From Bacteroides mediterraneensis (GTDB taxonomy: Bacteria; Bacteroidota; Bacteroidia; Bacteroidales; Bacteroidaceae), in the NCBI RefSeq assembly GCF_025993685.1, contig NZ_DAJPEN010000001.1, positions 558,001 to 622,000 of the forward strand: DNA of 64,000 bases, written 5' to 3'. The translations under genes were made by a program, and so were the position numbers. The notes under the pieces were generated by a model. That model saw only the letters and a program-made list of their open reading frames with translations, was not told the origin of the DNA and searched no databases. Shown piece after piece: positions 43,031-51,582 of this stretch. The first letter of the stretch is position 1. Each line of letters begins with the position of its first letter.

Positions 43031-44584
43031 ATGGAACCGACTCAAAAGAAGATTAACAAGGTAGAGCTTCGAAATTTGCAGATTGAAGACTATGCACAGC
43101 TTGCCCAGTCGTTTACTCGCGTTTATGCAGACAAGGATGTGTTCTGGACACATGCACAAATAGAAAAACTGATTCGTATTTTCCCCGAAGGACAGATTGT
43201 AACCGTCGTGGATGACAAGATTGTGGGATGCGCACTTTCTATCATCGTGGATTATGATTTGGTCAAGGGAGACCACACGTATGCGAAGGTGACAGGAGAT
43301 GAGACCTTCAGCACACACAATCCGAAAGGGAATATCCTTTATGGTATTGAAGTGTTTATCCATCCGGAATACCGGGGATTGCGCCTGGCCCGCCGAATGT
43401 ATGAATATCGTAAGGAATTGTGTGAAAAATTGAATCTGAAAGCCATCATGTTCGGTGGACGTATTCCGAACTATTACAAATATGCCGACCAGATGCGTCC
43501 GAAGGAATACATCGAGAAGGTCCGTTCGCGCGAAATCTACGATCCGGTGCTGACCTTCCAGCTTTCGAATGATTTCCACGTACGTCGTGTGATGCGTAAT
43601 TACCTGCCGAACGACGAGGAATCCAAGCATTGCGCTACGTTGTTGCAGTGGGATAATATTTACTATCAGCCGCCTACAGATTCGTACATTGACAAGAAGA
43701 CCACAGTCAGAGTCGGGTTGGTGCAGTGGCAGATGCGTTCCTATCAGACATTGGATGACGTGTTTGAACAAGTGGAGTTCTTCATCGATGCGGTGGCCGG
43801 ATACAAGAGCGACTTTGTACTTTTCCCGGAATATTTCAATGCTCCGTTGATGGCCAAATTCAACAATATGGGAGAGGCCCAGTCTATCCGTGCTTTGGCT
43901 CAATATACGGAAGATATCAGAGACCGTTTCATCAACCTGGCTATCAAGCATAACATCAATATCATCACAGGTAGTATGCCTTACGTGAAAGAGGACGGCG
44001 GACTTTATAATGTGGGATTCCTTTGCCGTCGTGATGGAACTTACGAAATGTATGAGAAGATTCATGTAACCCCCGATGAAGTGAAGAGCTGGGGGTTGAG
44101 CGGCGGTAAGAAAGTACAGACCTTTGACACCGACTGTGCCAAAATCGGTGTGCTGATTTGCTACGATGTGGAATTCCCGGAACTTTCCCGACTGATGGCC
44201 GATCAGGGCATGCAGATTCTGTTTGTGCCGTTCCTGACCGATACGCAGAACGGTTATTCACGTGTACGGGTCTGCGCACAGGCACGTGCCATTGAAAATG
44301 AATGTTTCGTGGTGATTGCCGGAAGTGTGGGCAACCTGCCTCGTGTGCACAACATGGATATCCAGTATGCCCAGTCGGGAGTCTTTACGCCGTGTGACTT
44401 TGCTTTCCCGACCGACGGAAAACGTGCGGAAGCTACTCCGAATACCGAAATGATTCTGGTTTCAGATGTAGATTTGGACTTATTGAATGAACTTCACACC
44501 TATGGTAGTGTGCGTAACCTGCGTGACCGCCGGAATGATTTGTATGAATTGCGTATGAAAAAGAACGCACAGGAAAATAATTGA
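43031..44584 (+). CDS. GNAT acetyltransferase-nitrilase fusion protein
   Basis: This 517-residue two-domain protein has an N-terminal GNAT acetyltransferase (about residues 10-200; VFIHPEYRGLRLARRMYEY is the acetyl-CoA loop). The C-terminal carbon-nitrogen hydrolase (about 228-505) has the catalytic Glu in LFPEYFNAPL, Lys in KIHVTPDEVK and Cys in VLICYDVEFPE. Both active sites look intact. The fusion is known in several phyla; its substrate is not established. Confidence 0.93.
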   Translation: MEPTQKKINKVELRNLQIEDYAQLAQSFTRVYADKDVFWTHAQIEKLIRIFPEGQIVTVVDDKIVGCALSIIVDYDLVKGDHTYAKVTGDETFSTHNPKGNILYGIEVFIHPEYRGLRLARRMYEYRKELCEKLNLKAIMFGGRIPNYYKYADQMRPKEYIEKVRSREIYDPVLTFQLSNDFHVRRVMRNYLPNDEESKHCATLLQWDNIYYQPPTDSYIDKKTTVRVGLVQWQMRSYQTLDDVFEQVEFFIDAVAGYKSDFVLFPEYFNAPLMAKFNNMGEAQSIRALAQYTEDIRDRFINLAIKHNINIITGSMPYVKEDGGLYNVGFLCRRDGTYEMYEKIHVTPDEVKSWGLSGGKKVQTFDTDCAKIGVLICYDVEFPELSRLMADQGMQILFVPFLTDTQNGYSRVRVCAQARAIENECFVVIAGSVGNLPRVHNMDIQYAQSGVFTPCDFAFPTDGKRAEATPNTEMILVSDVDLDLLNELHTYGSVRNLRDRRNDLYELRMKKNAQENN

Positions 44585-44585
44585 T

Positions 44586-44625
44586 AAAAAATCCCCGGAC
44601 GGCAATCTCGTTATCCGGGGATTTT
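44586..44625. terminator. Bidirectional terminator between GNAT-nitrilase and rfbC
   Basis: AAAAATCCCCGGA and TCCGGGGATTTTT form a perfect 13-bp stem between convergent genes. Confidence 0.92.
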
Positions 44626-44631
44626 TGTGTC

Positions 44632-45207
44632 TTATTCTTTGTAAAGGTCCTCGTGGTAGTCGAACAGCCAGTCGGCTTCTGCCAATAGCGGATGGTGTTT
44701 GTCTTTCTCCGAAAGGATGACTTTTTCGGCAGGTATCTTCCAGTTAATCTTCAAAGCCGGGTCGTTCCAGGCAATGGCTCCTTCACTTTGGGGGGCATAG
44801 AAATTGTCGCACTTGTACTGGAAGATGACTTCGTCGCTCAGTACGCTGAATCCGTGGGCAAAGCCTCGTGGAATGAAGAACTGGCGGTGATTGTCTTCGG
44901 TCAGTTCCACAGCTACATGTTGTCCGAAAGTGGGAGAACCCTTTCGGATGTCCACCGCCACGTCGAGTACAGAACCCTTGATGACTCTTACCAGCTTGCT
45001 TTGAGCAAACGGTGGTTTCTGAAAATGCAGTCCGCGTAATACCCCGTAACTGGATTTACTCTCGTTGTCTTGTACGAAATGGATGGTGCGTACTTGCTTG
45101 TCGAAATCTCTTTGTGAAAAAGATTCAAAAAAATATCCTCTCTCATCTTTGAACAGGCGGGGTTCGATAACGACCACCCCTTCAATCTCTGTATTTATTA
45201 CTTCCAT
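44632..45207 (-). CDS. rfbC: dTDP-4-dehydrorhamnose 3,5-epimerase
   Basis: The third enzyme of dTDP-L-rhamnose synthesis. The 191-residue cupin has FFESFSQRDF, the catalytic His in VLRGLHFQKPP, and IPRGFAHGFSVLSD. It follows rfbA by 20 bases. rfbB and rfbD are not in this window. Confidence 0.95.
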   Translation of the reverse strand: MEVINTEIEGVVVIEPRLFKDERGYFFESFSQRDFDKQVRTIHFVQDNESKSSYGVLRGLHFQKPPFAQSKLVRVIKGSVLDVAVDIRKGSPTFGQHVAVELTEDNHRQFFIPRGFAHGFSVLSDEVIFQYKCDNFYAPQSEGAIAWNDPALKINWKIPAEKVILSEKDKHHPLLAEADWLFDYHEDLYKE

Positions 45208-45227
45208 GTGTGAATGATTAATATCAT

Positions 45228-46121
45228 TTATCGGTTGTTCTTTTGCAATTCGTCGATGACCTTCAGTAAATACTGACCGTATTGGTTTTTCAGCATGGGC
45301 TGGGCCAGTTCTCTCATCTTTTCGGGGGTAATCCAGCCTTGTCGCAGGGCTATTCCTTCCAGGCAGGCAACTTTCAGTCCTTGTCGTTTTTCAATTACTT
45401 CGATGTAGGTGGATGCCTCTGCCAGCGAGTCGTGTGTGCCGGTGTCCAGCCAGGCGAATCCTCTTCCCAAAGTCTGGACTTTCAGTTCTCCGTCGGCCAG
45501 GAAACGCTGGTTCACCGAAGTGATTTCCAGTTCACCGCGGGCGGAAGGCTTGATTTGTTTGGCTACTTCCACCACCTTGTTTGGATAGAAATAAAGGCCT
45601 GTCACGGCATAGTTGGACTTGGGGTGCTGAGGCTTTTCTTCAATGGACAGGCAATTTCCTTCCTTGTCGAATTCAGCCACTCCATAACGTTCCGGGTCGC
45701 TCACCCAATAGCCGAAAACGGTCGCTTTTCCTTCTTCTTCGGCCATACGGACCGCTTCTTTCAGCATCACCGTGAAGCTGTTTCCATGGAAAATATTGTC
45801 ACCCAAGACCAGGCAGACCGCATCGTTTCCGATAAATTCTTCTCCAATCAGGAATGCTTGTGCCAGTCCGTCGGGGGAAGGCTGTTCTGCATATTCAAAA
45901 TGTACGCCGAAATCGCTTCCGTCTCCTAGCAGCCGACGGAATCCGGGAAGGTCGTAAGGAGTAGAAATAATCAGAATATCACGTATCCCTGCCAGCATCA
46001 GCACAGATATCGGGTAATAAATCATGGGTTTGTCAAAAACTGGAAGAAGTTGTTTGGAGACCCCTTTGGTTATAGGGTAGAGTCGAGTGCCCGACCCTCC
46101 TGCAAGAACAATACCTTTCAT
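45228..46121 (-). CDS. rfbA: Glucose-1-phosphate thymidylyltransferase
   Basis: Forms dTDP-glucose from dTTP and glucose-1-phosphate, the first step to dTDP-rhamnose. The 297-residue protein has GIVLAGGSGTRLYPIT, PVFDKPMIYYP, LGDNIFHGN and GFAWLDTGTHDSL. It is the first gene of the rfbA-rfbC pair. Confidence 0.96.
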   Translation of the reverse strand: MKGIVLAGGSGTRLYPITKGVSKQLLPVFDKPMIYYPISVLMLAGIRDILIISTPYDLPGFRRLLGDGSDFGVHFEYAEQPSPDGLAQAFLIGEEFIGNDAVCLVLGDNIFHGNSFTVMLKEAVRMAEEEGKATVFGYWVSDPERYGVAEFDKEGNCLSIEEKPQHPKSNYAVTGLYFYPNKVVEVAKQIKPSARGELEITSVNQRFLADGELKVQTLGRGFAWLDTGTHDSLAEASTYIEVIEKRQGLKVACLEGIALRQGWITPEKMRELAQPMLKNQYGQYLLKVIDELQKNNR

Positions 46122-46283
46122 GGTTGAATGATTTTAATTAGTTTGCTGCAAAGAAAAAAGTTTTTTGTGAGAACTCAAAGTTTCTGCCTATTATCATTAA
46201 GGTGGAAAGGGAATATTGGATGCTTTTTGTAAAGAAAATCACAAATTCCTTTCCTCAGGTATTGTAAGTTTCAAAAATAGTTG

Positions 46284-46291
46284 TACCTTTG
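46284..46291 (+). promoter_or_regulatory. -7 promoter element of the tRNA cluster
   Basis: TACCTTTG lies 38 bases before the first tRNA-Cys and matches TAnnTTTG. Confidence 0.6.
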
Positions 46292-46328
46292 CAACGCATT
46301 TGAGAAAAACAAGTGCGGCGAACATTTC

Positions 46329-46400
46329 GGTTCCTTGGATGAGTGGCTTAGTCAGCGGTCTGCAAAACCGTGCACGGCGGTTCGAATCCGCCAGGAACCT
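46329..46400 (+). tRNA. tRNA-Cys (GCA), copy 1
   Basis: A 72-base cloverleaf starting GGTTCCT and ending AGGAACCT, anticodon loop CTGCAAA (GCA). No CCA is encoded. Confidence 0.95.
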
Positions 46401-46424
46401 CGCAAATTAGAAAGAGAGAACATC

Positions 46425-46496
46425 GGTTCCTTGGATGAGTGGCTTAGTCAGCGGTCTGCAAAACCGTGTACGGCGGTTCGAATCCGCCAGGAACCT
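46425..46496 (+). tRNA. tRNA-Cys (GCA), copy 2
   Basis: It differs from copy 1 by one base in the variable region (C at 46373, T at 46469), 24 bases downstream. Here CCA (46497-46499) follows directly. Confidence 0.95.
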
Positions 46497-46510
46497 CCAA
46501 ACAACAAGAT

Positions 46511-46583
46511 GCACTCTTAGCTCAGTTGGTAGAGCAACTGACTCTTAATCAGTGGGTCCAGGGTTCGAATCCCTGAGGGTGTA
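46511..46583 (+). tRNA. tRNA-Lys (CTT)
   Basis: A 73-base cloverleaf with anticodon loop CTCTTAA (CTT). It is the last gene of the tRNA cluster and lies 243 bases before a tyrosine integrase, making it a candidate integration site. Confidence 0.94.
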
Positions 46584-46606
46584 CAACAAATTAGTGCAAA
46601 AAGTAG

Positions 46607-46644
46607 AAAAGTTCTGAAAATCAATTGATTTTCAGAACTTTTTT
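46607..46644 (+). terminator. Terminator of the tRNA cluster
   Basis: A perfect 28-bp palindrome (GTTCTGAAAATCAA and its complement, 46611-46638) is followed by T6, 24 bases past tRNA-Lys. Confidence 0.88.
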
Positions 46645-46693
46645 GTTTTTTACTATGCAGAATAAGGTGGTTTTCGGAAAGAAAGAAAGGACT

Positions 46694-46737
46694 TATCCGT
46701 GGGACTTTTTTTAGCCCCTAAAAAAGTCCCACGGATA
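46694..46737. repeat. Perfect 18-bp inverted repeat with 8-base loop
   Basis: TATCCGTGGGACTTTTTT (46694-46711) pairs with its exact complement at 46720-46737. It lies between the tRNA terminator and the integrase gene. It could be a second terminator or a site used by the integrase; the arms are longer than a terminator needs. Confidence 0.8.
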
Positions 46738-46825
46738 TGATTCTATTTCATTATTTATCAGTGTTTTGCATGAATTCATCTTGTGGTAAATAAATTAAAT
46801 TTGTAGAAACAAAAGAAATTGGTTT

Positions 46826-48049
46826 ATGGCAAGAGAAGAAAGAGAAACAATGAGCATTTTGTTCTTTATTAAGAAGACAAAACTTCTAAAAAATGGTGAA
46901 GCACCAATTTGTTTGCGTTTGACATTGAATAAGCAAATAGCAGAGATCCGAATTAAACGCAGTATTTTGGTTAATCGTTGGAGTCCAGCTAAAGGGTGTG
47001 CTCTTGGAAAAGACAGAGTTGCAAGAGAACTGAATAGTTATCTTGAAGCTATCCGTTTAAAAATGCACCAGATACATCGAGAATTAGTTTTGGACATGTC
47101 TACTCCTGTTACAGCAAATGCTATAATAAATCGATATTGTGGTAATGATGTAAAGATGTTGTTGGAAGTTTTCGAAGATCACAATGATAAATGTCGTGCA
47201 CTTATTGGTAAAGAATATGTGGAAGGGACGGTTAGAAAATTTGATACGACTTTGTTATATTTAAAGCAGTTTCTTAAACAGAGGTATCGTAAAGATGATA
47301 TCCCCCTTCCCGAGATTAATCAGGAATTTGTTAGAGATTTTGAATTTTTCTTAAAGACCGAGAAGTCGTGTCAGAATAATTCAGCTCTTAAGCATATAAA
47401 AAATTTCCGGAAAGTAATACGTATAGCTATAGGTAATGATTGGATTAAAAGAGATCCTTTTTTTGGACTTCGTTTTAAAGCTGAAGAAGTTAATGTAGAT
47501 TTTTTATCTAACGATGAATTGAAACGTATCAGACAAAAGAAAATAACGATACCAAGACTGGAGCGTATTCGTGATATTTTTGTGTTTTGTTGCTTCACGG
47601 GTTTGGCTTTTGTGGATGTTTCTCAATTAACTGCTGAGGATTTAATTAAAGATGCCCAGGGAAATATGTGGATTCGAAAAATGAGACAGAAAACGAAGGA
47701 AATGTGTAACATTCCTTTGCTTAGTGCTGCAAAAGAAATTCTAGAAAAGTATAAGGATTTTGCATCAACAAATGCTAAGGGGTTGTTATTGCCGGTCTCC
47801 AGTAATCAGAAAACCAATGCATATTTGAAAGAAATAGCTGATATTTGTGGTATAAAGAAGAAATTAACAACACATGTTGCACGGCATACAGCTGCTACAG
47901 TAGTCTTTTTGGCAAATAGAGTTTCGATGGAGAATGTTGCAAAGATCCTTGGACATGCCAATCTTAATATGACAAGACACTATGCGAAAGTTTTGGATCA
48001 GTCCATATTGAATGATATGGAAAATGTTGAACGGAGCTTTAGACAATGA
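46826..48049 (+). CDS. Tyrosine recombinase/integrase of the element
   Basis: This 407-residue protein has an N-terminal arm-binding region, a SAM-like core-binding domain (about 105-205) and a catalytic domain (about 225-400). Catalytic residues visible are His350 and Arg353 (HVARHTAATV), His377 (LGHANLNMT) and nucleophile Tyr386 (RHYAKVL). The first catalytic arginine is replaced by alanine at 261 in FTGLAFVDVSQL; loss of this Arg is also known in other Bacteroidetes integrases. It catalyses integration and excision of the element. Convergent with the HTH pair. Confidence 0.93.
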   Translation: MAREERETMSILFFIKKTKLLKNGEAPICLRLTLNKQIAEIRIKRSILVNRWSPAKGCALGKDRVARELNSYLEAIRLKMHQIHRELVLDMSTPVTANAIINRYCGNDVKMLLEVFEDHNDKCRALIGKEYVEGTVRKFDTTLLYLKQFLKQRYRKDDIPLPEINQEFVRDFEFFLKTEKSCQNNSALKHIKNFRKVIRIAIGNDWIKRDPFFGLRFKAEEVNVDFLSNDELKRIRQKKITIPRLERIRDIFVFCCFTGLAFVDVSQLTAEDLIKDAQGNMWIRKMRQKTKEMCNIPLLSAAKEILEKYKDFASTNAKGLLLPVSSNQKTNAYLKEIADICGIKKKLTTHVARHTAATVVFLANRVSMENVAKILGHANLNMTRHYAKVLDQSILNDMENVERSFRQ

Positions 48050-48058
48050 AAAAAGGGG

Positions 48059-48100
48059 CACAAGAAGGAATTGTTTACAAGCTATTCCTTCTTGTGATTT
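48059..48100. terminator. Hairpin between integrase and HTH gene
   Basis: A perfect 13-bp inverted repeat (CACAAGAAGGAAT and its complement, 48084-48096) with a 12-base loop, between convergent genes. The following sequence is T/A rich. Confidence 0.65.
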
Positions 48101-48112
48101 TAAATTTATCAG

Positions 48113-48415
48113 TTAAAATTGGGTGCCGAATATGTTTGTCCGGTTCTTAGCTAATAACTCTTCAATATCACTTTCTTTATAAAGAATTTTTTTACCAATT
48201 TGATAATAAGGTAATATTCCATTACACCTGTATTCGGATAAAGTACGTTTTGAAAGTTTTAATTTTTCCGCAAGTTCAGAGTCTGTTATATACTGTTCAT
48301 TTTGGAGACTTCTCAATTGATAAGTTTTAAGTGATTTTAAAATCTCCTTTAAATCTTGGATTCGGTTAAAGAAATCGATGATTTCTTTATCATTTTTTGT
48401 CAGTATTTTTCCCAT
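48113..48415 (-). CDS. Excisionase-like HTH protein
   Basis: This 100-residue protein has a MerR-like winged helix (ELAEKLKLSKRTLSEYRCNG; YYQIGKKILYKESDIEELL) typical of Bacteroidetes element-encoded excisionase/regulator proteins. It overlaps the upstream HTH gene by 26 bases. It probably controls integration/excision or element genes. Confidence 0.85.
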   Translation of the reverse strand: MGKILTKNDKEIIDFFNRIQDLKEILKSLKTYQLRSLQNEQYITDSELAEKLKLSKRTLSEYRCNGILPYYQIGKKILYKESDIEELLAKNRTNIFGTQF

Positions 48416-48686
48416 ATTGCTGTCCCTTAATTAGATTCATGACTTCTTGTTTATGATAGTACGTTTTGCGGCCAATTTGAGTGAATGTAATATTCCCACG
48501 GTTCTTTAAGTACTGTAATGTTCTGAGTGAAATATTTAGTATTTCGCATACTTCTTGATTATCTAACCATTCATTTAGCTGACAATTAGGGTGTTGATTT
48601 CGCAATAAATTGATTTCTTTTTCTAGATTAAATAATGCATCTAGCATTTCTTGAAATGTTTTTGCTTCAATATTGACTATTTCCAT
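48390..48686 (-). CDS. Excisionase-like HTH protein, first of pair
   Basis: This 98-residue protein has the same fold as its neighbour (EVCEILNISLRTLQYLKNRG; FTQIGRKTYYHKQEVMNLI). The start MEIVNIEAKTFQEM at 48686 matches the usual family N-terminus; upstream in-frame ATGs at 48767/48764 would add an unusual 27-residue extension. A CATTAGATGTCAT motif lies at 48772-48784, upstream. Confidence 0.82.
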   Translation of the reverse strand: MEIVNIEAKTFQEMLDALFNLEKEINLLRNQHPNCQLNEWLDNQEVCEILNISLRTLQYLKNRGNITFTQIGRKTYYHKQEVMNLIKGQQYGKNTDKK

Positions 48687-48771
48687 ATTTGGTATTTTAG
48701 GATTGTTGGGATAAAGGTAATTGCTGCAATATATATTATGTTTGATTGCTTCATCAGATAGCATCAAAATT

Positions 48772-48784
48772 CATTAGATGTCAT
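48772..48784. promoter_or_regulatory. CATTAGATGTCAT element upstream of HTH pair
   Basis: This 13-bp motif is identical to the one that is tandemly repeated upstream of the DUF3945 gene 10.8 kb away (59575-59607). The next ten bases (CATGAAAGTT) look like a degenerate second copy. It is a candidate operator shared by the two element promoters. Confidence 0.55.
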
Positions 48785-49012
48785 GAAAGTTAATCATGTT
48801 AACCGATACTTGATTTCCGTATTATATAGTTTACACTTTTGGTTTACACTAATATTTAGACATTATTCTGTATGTTTCAGATTATCAGCAGTTAAGTGGT
48901 AATATAAAATAAATATGAACTATGTGGCATACTATTTTCACTACTATAAGTACATACTCTTAGAGTGCGCACGAAGAGAGTATCGATTTATTCACTTAAT
49001 AACATTGGAATT

Positions 49013-49318
49013 ATGTCATATATAGATAATGAGATACTCGAAAGACTGATAGGAACCATGGTAGAGGGGTTTGCCCGCATTGAAAAGAAACTGGACCAGA
49101 TGAACCGTTTGAAAGAATGTATGAACGGGGATAAACTTCTTGATAATGTGGATCTGGCAGAACTCCTTGGTGTGTCACAAAGAACTCTGGCACGTTACAG
49201 GCAAGAGGGAAAGATTAAATATTACTCGGTGGAAAAGAACGGGAAATCATTCTATCTCGCCTCAGAGATACAGAGTTTCCTGCTCCAGCGAGGTAAGAAT
49301 ATAGTAAATAATAAGTAG
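49013..49318 (+). CDS. Element HTH DNA-binding protein
   Basis: This 101-residue protein has a short N-terminal helix pair and a winged helix (LAELLGVSQRTLARYRQEG; FYLASEIQSFL). It is similar in type to the two HTH proteins on the other strand. The ATG at 49013 (MSYIDNEILERLI) was chosen; an in-frame GTG at 48965 would add 16 residues. Confidence 0.82.
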   Translation: MSYIDNEILERLIGTMVEGFARIEKKLDQMNRLKECMNGDKLLDNVDLAELLGVSQRTLARYRQEGKIKYYSVEKNGKSFYLASEIQSFLLQRGKNIVNNK

Positions 49319-49329
49319 CTAATTAAAAC

Positions 49330-49373
49330 AATAAGTGGCCGTTATTCTGATAAAGAGATCATACGGTCACTTA
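49330..49373. terminator. Hairpin after the HTH gene
   Basis: ATAAGTG-CCGT and ACGG-CACTTAT arms form a 12-bp imperfect stem. There is no T-tract. The rest of the 304-base gap to the next gene (49374-49622) is AT-rich and shows nothing else I can name. Confidence 0.45.
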
Positions 49374-49622
49374 TGCATTGTAGTGAGATTATATTTTATT
49401 ATTTTTTCTCGCTTTTAGTGTTAGTAAACGAAGCCACACAGAAAGATATCTGGTTTTGTTAACATAGATATATGTAACAGAACTAATATAAATAATTTTG
49501 TTTGGCAAATCTTATGAATCCGTGTTATTGTGACAAATTATAATTTTCTCACTAGAAACAGTCTGAAACTATAGTTTTTTATATACCTTTACTCATTGAA
49601 TTAAGAATAAACGAAAAAATAC

Positions 49623-50171
49623 ATGAAATCGCTACATATAAAATTAGATAAAAACTCTCCTCCTATCAAATGGGCTGATGCACAGGCCGACAGAATAGGA
49701 GCAAGAGGACATGTCGGTACTCACTTGGATTGTTATACAACAGTTCCGGAAAAATCTGAATACAATATCACAGCAATGGTTCTTGATTGTCAGAATGGAA
49801 TGCCCAAACTGGATAATGTTAAAAGTTTTACTACTCTTGAAAATATGGCTTTACTATTACATACAGCTAATTTGGAGAAAAACGAATACGGAACGGATAT
49901 GTATTTCGCTACAGACACTTTTCTATGTGAAGAAGTCCTTCATTCTATTTTAGAAAAAAAACCTCTTTTTATTATTATAGATTCGCATGGAATAGCAGAA
50001 AAAGGAAAGAGACATATAGAATTTGACAAGGTTTGTGAAGCTAATGGCTGCCATGTAATAGAGAATGTTGATTTCTCATGTATCGGAAAGCAAAAAAATA
50101 TTCAACTGAAAATATTAATAAACATTGATCACAAATCAACTGGTAAACCTTGTGAATTGTATTGTATGTAA
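49623..50171 (+). CDS. Cyclase family (kynurenine formamidase-like) hydrolase
   Basis: This 182-residue protein has the metal-binding motif GARGHVGTHLDCY, the cyclase-family HxGTHxD signature, and a second conserved block FIIIDSHGIAEKGKRH. It is a little shorter than typical members (about 200-230) and lacks the usual N-terminal DLSHP start. It is cargo of the element and sits just before two decayed genes. Substrate unknown. Confidence 0.75.
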   Translation: MKSLHIKLDKNSPPIKWADAQADRIGARGHVGTHLDCYTTVPEKSEYNITAMVLDCQNGMPKLDNVKSFTTLENMALLLHTANLEKNEYGTDMYFATDTFLCEEVLHSILEKKPLFIIIDSHGIAEKGKRHIEFDKVCEANGCHVIENVDFSCIGKQKNIQLKILINIDHKSTGKPCELYCM

Positions 50172-50425
50172 AATATCAAATAGTTTAAAAGGCCATAGAG
50201 AAAAATAAAGATAAAAACAGAATTATAAATATTTATAAGCAATAGTATGAAAATAGAATGTCTGGCAATTGGGGCAGATGATATATAATTACTTAAAATT
50301 TTATATATTATTTCAATTTTGAAGCGAGTGAGTTTTATAATAATTCGATTAAAAACTTTACTTCATATTTCTTGTATTACGACAAAAACAGTGCAGAATA
50401 GAACTGATATATAAATCTGGGATAA
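50172..50425 (+). pseudogene. AT-rich decayed stretch; possible PIG-L deacetylase 5' fragment
   Basis: At 50247-50288 a 13-codon frame reads MKIECLAIGADDI and stops. Genuine PIG-L deacetylases begin much like this, with AIGAHPDD, so loss of His-Pro and an early stop would explain it. Around 50319-50401 another short frame without a start looks protein-like (FEASEFYNN...). These are probably remnants of one or two degraded cargo genes. The assignment is weak. Confidence 0.3.
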
Positions 50426-50622
50426 ACACACCGACAGGTAGAGGAGATTTATAAAGGACTTGCACATTTTGTAATATCTGTTGGCTGCAAAGATAAAGTA
50501 AATCTGTTTACTGAAAAATTAAGGAAGGACGGATATAAAGTGAACTTCGGACAATAGGGAACGGCCTTTACGAAAGTGTTGTAGCAGATTAGGAAGTAAA
50601 CTCTGTAGAAATAACAGAGTAA
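50426..50622 (+). pseudogene. Decayed VOC/glyoxalase family gene fragment
   Basis: From 50426 the frame reads ...VEEIYKGLAHFVISVGCK and KVNLFTEKLRKDGYKVNF, a typical half of a vicinal-oxygen-chelate (glyoxalase-like) protein, then stops at 50555. In a shifted frame from about 50545 it continues GNGLYESVVAD, hits a TAG at 50590 where family members have Pro, and then reads EVNSVEITE before a natural stop at 50620. So there is one frameshift, one nonsense codon and no N-terminal half. Confidence 0.7.
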
Positions 50623-50627
50623 ATAAA

Positions 50628-50660
50628 AAGTCCCCAACGGAGTAACTGCTAGGGGCTTCA
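50628..50660. terminator. Weak hairpin after the VOC remnant
   Basis: AAGTCCCC and GGGGCTT arms about 15 bases apart, possibly the old gene's terminator. The remaining bases to 50799 show nothing further. Confidence 0.35.
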
Positions 50661-50799
50661 TGTATCTGTATGTTATATGTCAGACATTAGTATATTAGTC
50701 AAGTGCTGTATTATTGATTGTGTTGTATAATTCTTCAATATATGGTTTGGTATTATCAGTTTTATGATAATATGAAGTTTTACTGTACCAATAGTGACG

Positions 50800-51582
50800 T
50801 TATACCGGGATTGCGGTCACTTTCAATGTCTCCAGATTGACATAGACACCGCGATACAGTGTCTTTCCTTCCTTGAACATTTTCCAGAGCAGATCACATC
50901 CGATATGTGCCAGTGTGGAATTAATGAACAGATCCTGTTTTTCCAGGGCTTCTGCCAGAGAACAGCTCGGCCCCGATTCCTTTTCCTTGATTTTTGCATA
51001 GTCCACTTCCTCAGTGATGACATTCATTTTAGGCATGGGAATATATTCCTGTGAAGAAGGCTGGAGAACTTTCTCACGTACCGTCCCGATGATGACCTGT
51101 CCCTTTGTCTGGCTGTTCCCGAAATCCATCCAGTATATGGGAGCCGAATGGTCACTGAAGTTTTCTTTGCGGACTTTCTTCAGGAACTTCCAAAGCGTAA
51201 GACGTGAACGTATATTGTCCGTACAGGTTATGATGATATTTGCTGTGCTGTCTTCAGAAAAATTCCTGGTAGGAAAACATTGCGCTTCGGCAGTCCATGT
51301 GTATCCGAAGAAACGGTTGATGCGTGTGACTAGTGATACGGCTTTGTTTAGTCCCAGTTCTGTTTCACTGAAAAGCTGGCGTCCTATATTGGCCTGGCTT
51401 ACTGTGTCGGGATCGAATACGGTGACATGCAGTCCCGGATGGCCCAATGCTTGAAGTGCCATGCTCATGCGTGCCAGATTGGTTATCACTTGTGAGCCTG
51501 TACCTCCGGCTCCGATGACGAATACTGTTACTGGATGACGCGGATTGAGCAGGTAGCGGTCGGTAAAATGTATTTTTTTCAT
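50800..51582 (-). CDS. PRTRC system ThiF (E1-like) protein
   Basis: This 260-residue E1-like adenylating enzyme has the nucleotide loop VIGAGGTGSQV (residues 22-32), FDPDTV (56-61, metal/ATP Asp), NIGRQL (65-70, Arg finger type) and ITCTDN (118-123). A candidate catalytic cysteine is Cys207 in GPSCSLAEAL. In PRTRC cassettes it should activate a ubiquitin-like protein by C-terminal adenylation. It is last in the leftward block and overlaps the protein B gene by four bases (ATGA), so the two are coupled. Confidence 0.88.
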   Translation of the reverse strand: MKKIHFTDRYLLNPRHPVTVFVIGAGGTGSQVITNLARMSMALQALGHPGLHVTVFDPDTVSQANIGRQLFSETELGLNKAVSLVTRINRFFGYTWTAEAQCFPTRNFSEDSTANIIITCTDNIRSRLTLWKFLKKVRKENFSDHSAPIYWMDFGNSQTKGQVIIGTVREKVLQPSSQEYIPMPKMNVITEEVDYAKIKEKESGPSCSLAEALEKQDLFINSTLAHIGCDLLWKMFKEGKTLYRGVYVNLETLKVTAIPV

